Shown piece after piece: positions 62,429-64,000 of a stretch of DNA of 64,000 bases (position 1 is its first letter; each line of letters opens with the position of its first letter). A program made the position numbers and the translations under genes. The DNA is taken from assembly GCA_900113995.1 (NCBI GenBank), contig FORK01000009.1:49317-113316 (forward strand), written 5' to 3'. A model generated the notes under the pieces. That model ran no database searches. It worked only from the letters and a program-made list of their open reading frames with translations, and was not told where the DNA came from. Source of the DNA: Ruminococcaceae bacterium D5 (GTDB lineage Bacteria > Bacillota > Clostridia > Oscillospirales > Ruminococcaceae).

Positions 62429-62489
62429 TGTTTCGGAGAGGGCGGCGGTGCAATAGCGCGCCGCCGCCCTTCCAGAGATTGGCTTTGGG

Positions 62490-62978
62490 CGGCGGGCCGG
62501 GGCGTCCTGCGGAAGAGCTTCGTACTCCCGAAAGGAATCCCCCTGCCAGTGGCGGATCGTCTTGGGCCACGGAGGCGCGGCGCAGCCCAGGCCGGCAAAC
62601 TGCCGGATGCCGGTTTTCAGGCTGCCCTCGAAGTGGGCGTCCAGCAGCTCGGCCCGGTCGCAGCGGGAAGAGCTTCCCATCATCGAGACGCCGGTGGTAA
62701 TCCCGAATTTCAGCCGTTCGGCAGCGGCCAGCGCGCCATCCGCATACCGGAAGAAGTCGTCGGTAAACCGGTCATAGATTTCGTTCGCCATCGAGATCCA
62801 GTGGGTGGACTGTTCCACAAGGGTGCGGATCAGGCAGTGGCCGGCGTGGCCGTGGGCGTCGATCAGCCCCGGCAGCACTGCCAGACGCGTGCCGTCGATC
62901 GTCCGCCGGACGCCGGTGCCGGAGGGGAAGCTCCTCCATGGTGACAACCGAGGCGTTGGTGATCAGAAGGCCGTACAT
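62490..62978 (-). pseudogene. Remnant of an amidohydrolase gene (SsnA/TrzN-like)
   Basis: The gene begins normally (AAGGAGG, then MYGLLITNASVVTMEE from 62978). It then shifts frame with loss of roughly 50 codons, and continues as TIDGTRLAVLPGLIDAHGHAGHCLIRTLVEQSTHWISMANEIYDRFTDDFF... with the metal-binding HGHAGH of the amidohydrolase superfamily (HxH). After FGITTGVSMMGSSSRCDRAELLDAHFEGSLKTGIRQFAGLG it degrades and stops being recognisable by about 62490. About two thirds of a normal 440-residue protein is missing. Confidence 0.8.
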
Positions 62979-63027
62979 GGAAAAGTCCTCCTTTTCTCTG
63001 TGCGGCGCAGCGGACCGCCGCTCCGGC

Positions 63028-63846
63028 TTACGGTTTCACGATATGAACGTTCATGTGGGGATAGCTCATTTCCACGCCGTGGGAGTCAAATTCCTCCCCG
63101 ACGGCCTCAAGCAGCGCGAAGCGCACATCCCAGTAATCAGGGGTGCGGACCCAGACCCGAAGGGTGTAGGCGATCTGGCTGTCGCGGTATTCGAGAATAT
63201 TGACAAAGGGAGCGGGCTCGGGCAGGATCGCGTCAAAACGTGCGGCGGCGGCCAGCAGCGCGGCCTTGACCGCGGGCACCGGGGAAGTATAGGCAGCGCC
63301 GAATTCGAGGTCGATCCTCCGGTTCGGCTCAGCCGAATAGTTGACAACCTTGGCCGCGGCGATGTCGCCATTCGGCACGCTGATCAGCTTGTTGTCGATG
63401 GTGGCGAGCTTGGTGTAAACCAGCCCGATTTCCCGGACGGTGCCGCCGGTTTCTCCGGCCTCGATATAATCCCCAACGGCAAAGGGTTTCGAGAGCAGAA
63501 GCATGATGCCGCCCGCAATGTTGGAGAGGGTGCCCTGCACCGCGAGAGAAACAGCCAGCCCGGCAACACCTAGAGCAGCGATCAGCGAGGTGACCGGGAT
63601 GCCGAGCTTATCCGCGACAATCAGGGCGGTGAGGATCAGCAGGCCGATGTTCACTGCCGAGCGCAGAAAGGCGCGCAGAGAGAGGTCGATGCGCGAGGCA
63701 TCGATCGCGCGGTCCACCAACTTCATCAGCATCCTCTTTGCGAGCAGGCAGACGGCCAGCACCAGAAGGGCCGGCAGAAGATTCGAGAGGGTAATGCTGC
63801 CGATCGAAAAATTGGACAGCGCGGAAAAATAGTGGTTAATATCCAT
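63028..63846 (-). CDS. Small-conductance mechanosensitive channel MscS
   Basis: A channel that opens on membrane tension and protects against osmotic downshock. The 272 residues give three membrane helices (about 20-40, 60-85 and 88-115). The pore helix is ALGVAGLAVSLAVQGTLSNIAGGIMLLLSKPFAVGDYIEAGETGGTVREIGL, followed by the beta domain (TIDNKLISVPNGDIAAAKVVNYS) and the alpha/beta C-terminal domain. It lies 50 bases before the amidohydrolase remnant on the same strand. Confidence 0.94.
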   Translation of the reverse strand: MDINHYFSALSNFSIGSITLSNLLPALLVLAVCLLAKRMLMKLVDRAIDASRIDLSLRAFLRSAVNIGLLILTALIVADKLGIPVTSLIAALGVAGLAVSLAVQGTLSNIAGGIMLLLSKPFAVGDYIEAGETGGTVREIGLVYTKLATIDNKLISVPNGDIAAAKVVNYSAEPNRRIDLEFGAAYTSPVPAVKAALLAAAARFDAILPEPAPFVNILEYRDSQIAYTLRVWVRTPDYWDVRFALLEAVGEEFDSHGVEMSYPHMNVHIVKP

Positions 63847-63882
63847 TGATTCTGATTCACCTTCCGTGTAATATGGCGGCGT

Positions 63883-64000
63883 TCAGCGGTGCTTCGCCCG
63901 GCCGGGCAGCAGCTCGGAAAGGACCTGATAGCCCGCCTCGATGTCGGAGGGTTCGACCGATTCGGCAGGGTTGTGGCTGACGCCGTTTTTGCAGGGGATG
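63883..64000 (-). CDS. C-terminal end of an M20-type peptidase/hydrolase (runs off the window)
   Basis: The minus-strand frame reads IPCKNGVSHNPAESVEPSDIEAGYQVLSELLPGRAKHR before its stop at 63883. The SHNPAE segment is the conserved C-terminal His region of the M20 hydantoinase/carbamoylase (allantoate amidohydrolase-like) group. Only 38 residues are visible, so the exact subfamily cannot be given. With the broken amidohydrolase next to it, it may belong to a C-N hydrolase locus. Confidence 0.65.
   Translation of the reverse strand, partial: IPCKNGVSHNPAESVEPSDIEAGYQVLSELLPGRAKHR

Overview
The window looks like the origin region of a high-GC Clostridia (Firmicutes) chromosome, probably Oscillospirales. 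The evidence is the gene order rpmH-rnpA-yidD-yidC-jag-mnmE-mnmG-rsmG running away from dnaA-dnaN-(S4)-recF-remB-gyrB-gyrA, the GC-rich genes with AGGAGG ribosome sites, a leucine T-box, a SpoIIM-type gene, QueH, SARP and DUF4349 families. The taxonomic placement is an inference. The origin lies near 28 kb, and core genes on both sides are read away from it.

Layout. 1-4.8 kb: two-module nucleoside/sugar ABC ATPase (cut by the left edge), radical SAM protein, sigma-54, CntK-like racemase. 4.85-8.4 kb: leucine T-box and leuCDB. 8.4-16.6 kb: D-2-hydroxyacid dehydrogenase, GNAT, zinc-ribbon/DUF2007 protein, SpoIIM-like protein, two-subunit serine dehydratase, metallo-beta-lactamase-fold protein, and queH with malic enzyme. 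17-18.4 kb: Na+/solute symporter. 18.6-26.4 kb: the rsmG-to-rpmH arm. 26.6-35.6 kb: dnaA, candidate oriC, dnaN to gyrA, with one imperfect and one perfect parS. 36-39 kb: two-component system and a broken ABC ATPase. 39-43 kb: AgcS symporter, nitrilase, serine hydrolase and GntR regulator behind an operator-like palindrome. 43.8-50.3 kb: one long minus-strand run with sortase, transglutaminase, PilC, four small pilin-like proteins, PilT and a VOC protein. 50.5-53.7 kb: SARP regulator and DUF4349 lipoprotein. 53.8-58.9 kb: purL and mtaB. 59-64 kb: D,D-carboxypeptidase, pgi, P-loop protein, amidohydrolase pseudogene, MscS and the end of an M20-type hydrolase.

Two unannotated sequence phenomena stand out. 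First, at least six genes (leuB, sdaAA, queH, mnmG, mnmE and a small pilus-operon gene) carry decayed copies of their own 3' end just after the stop codon. Second, a dispersed intergenic repeat of roughly 150-400 bp occurs at least five times (9.5, 14.5, 35.6, 43.4 and 51.8-52.5 kb, the last a head-to-head pair). Every copy begins directly beside a terminator-type hairpin. Other regulatory structures include a possible attenuator hairpin before dnaA, a 48-bp perfect palindrome after gntR and a 46-nt palindrome over the agcS promoter.

No rRNA, tRNA, CRISPR array or intact insertion sequence was seen.
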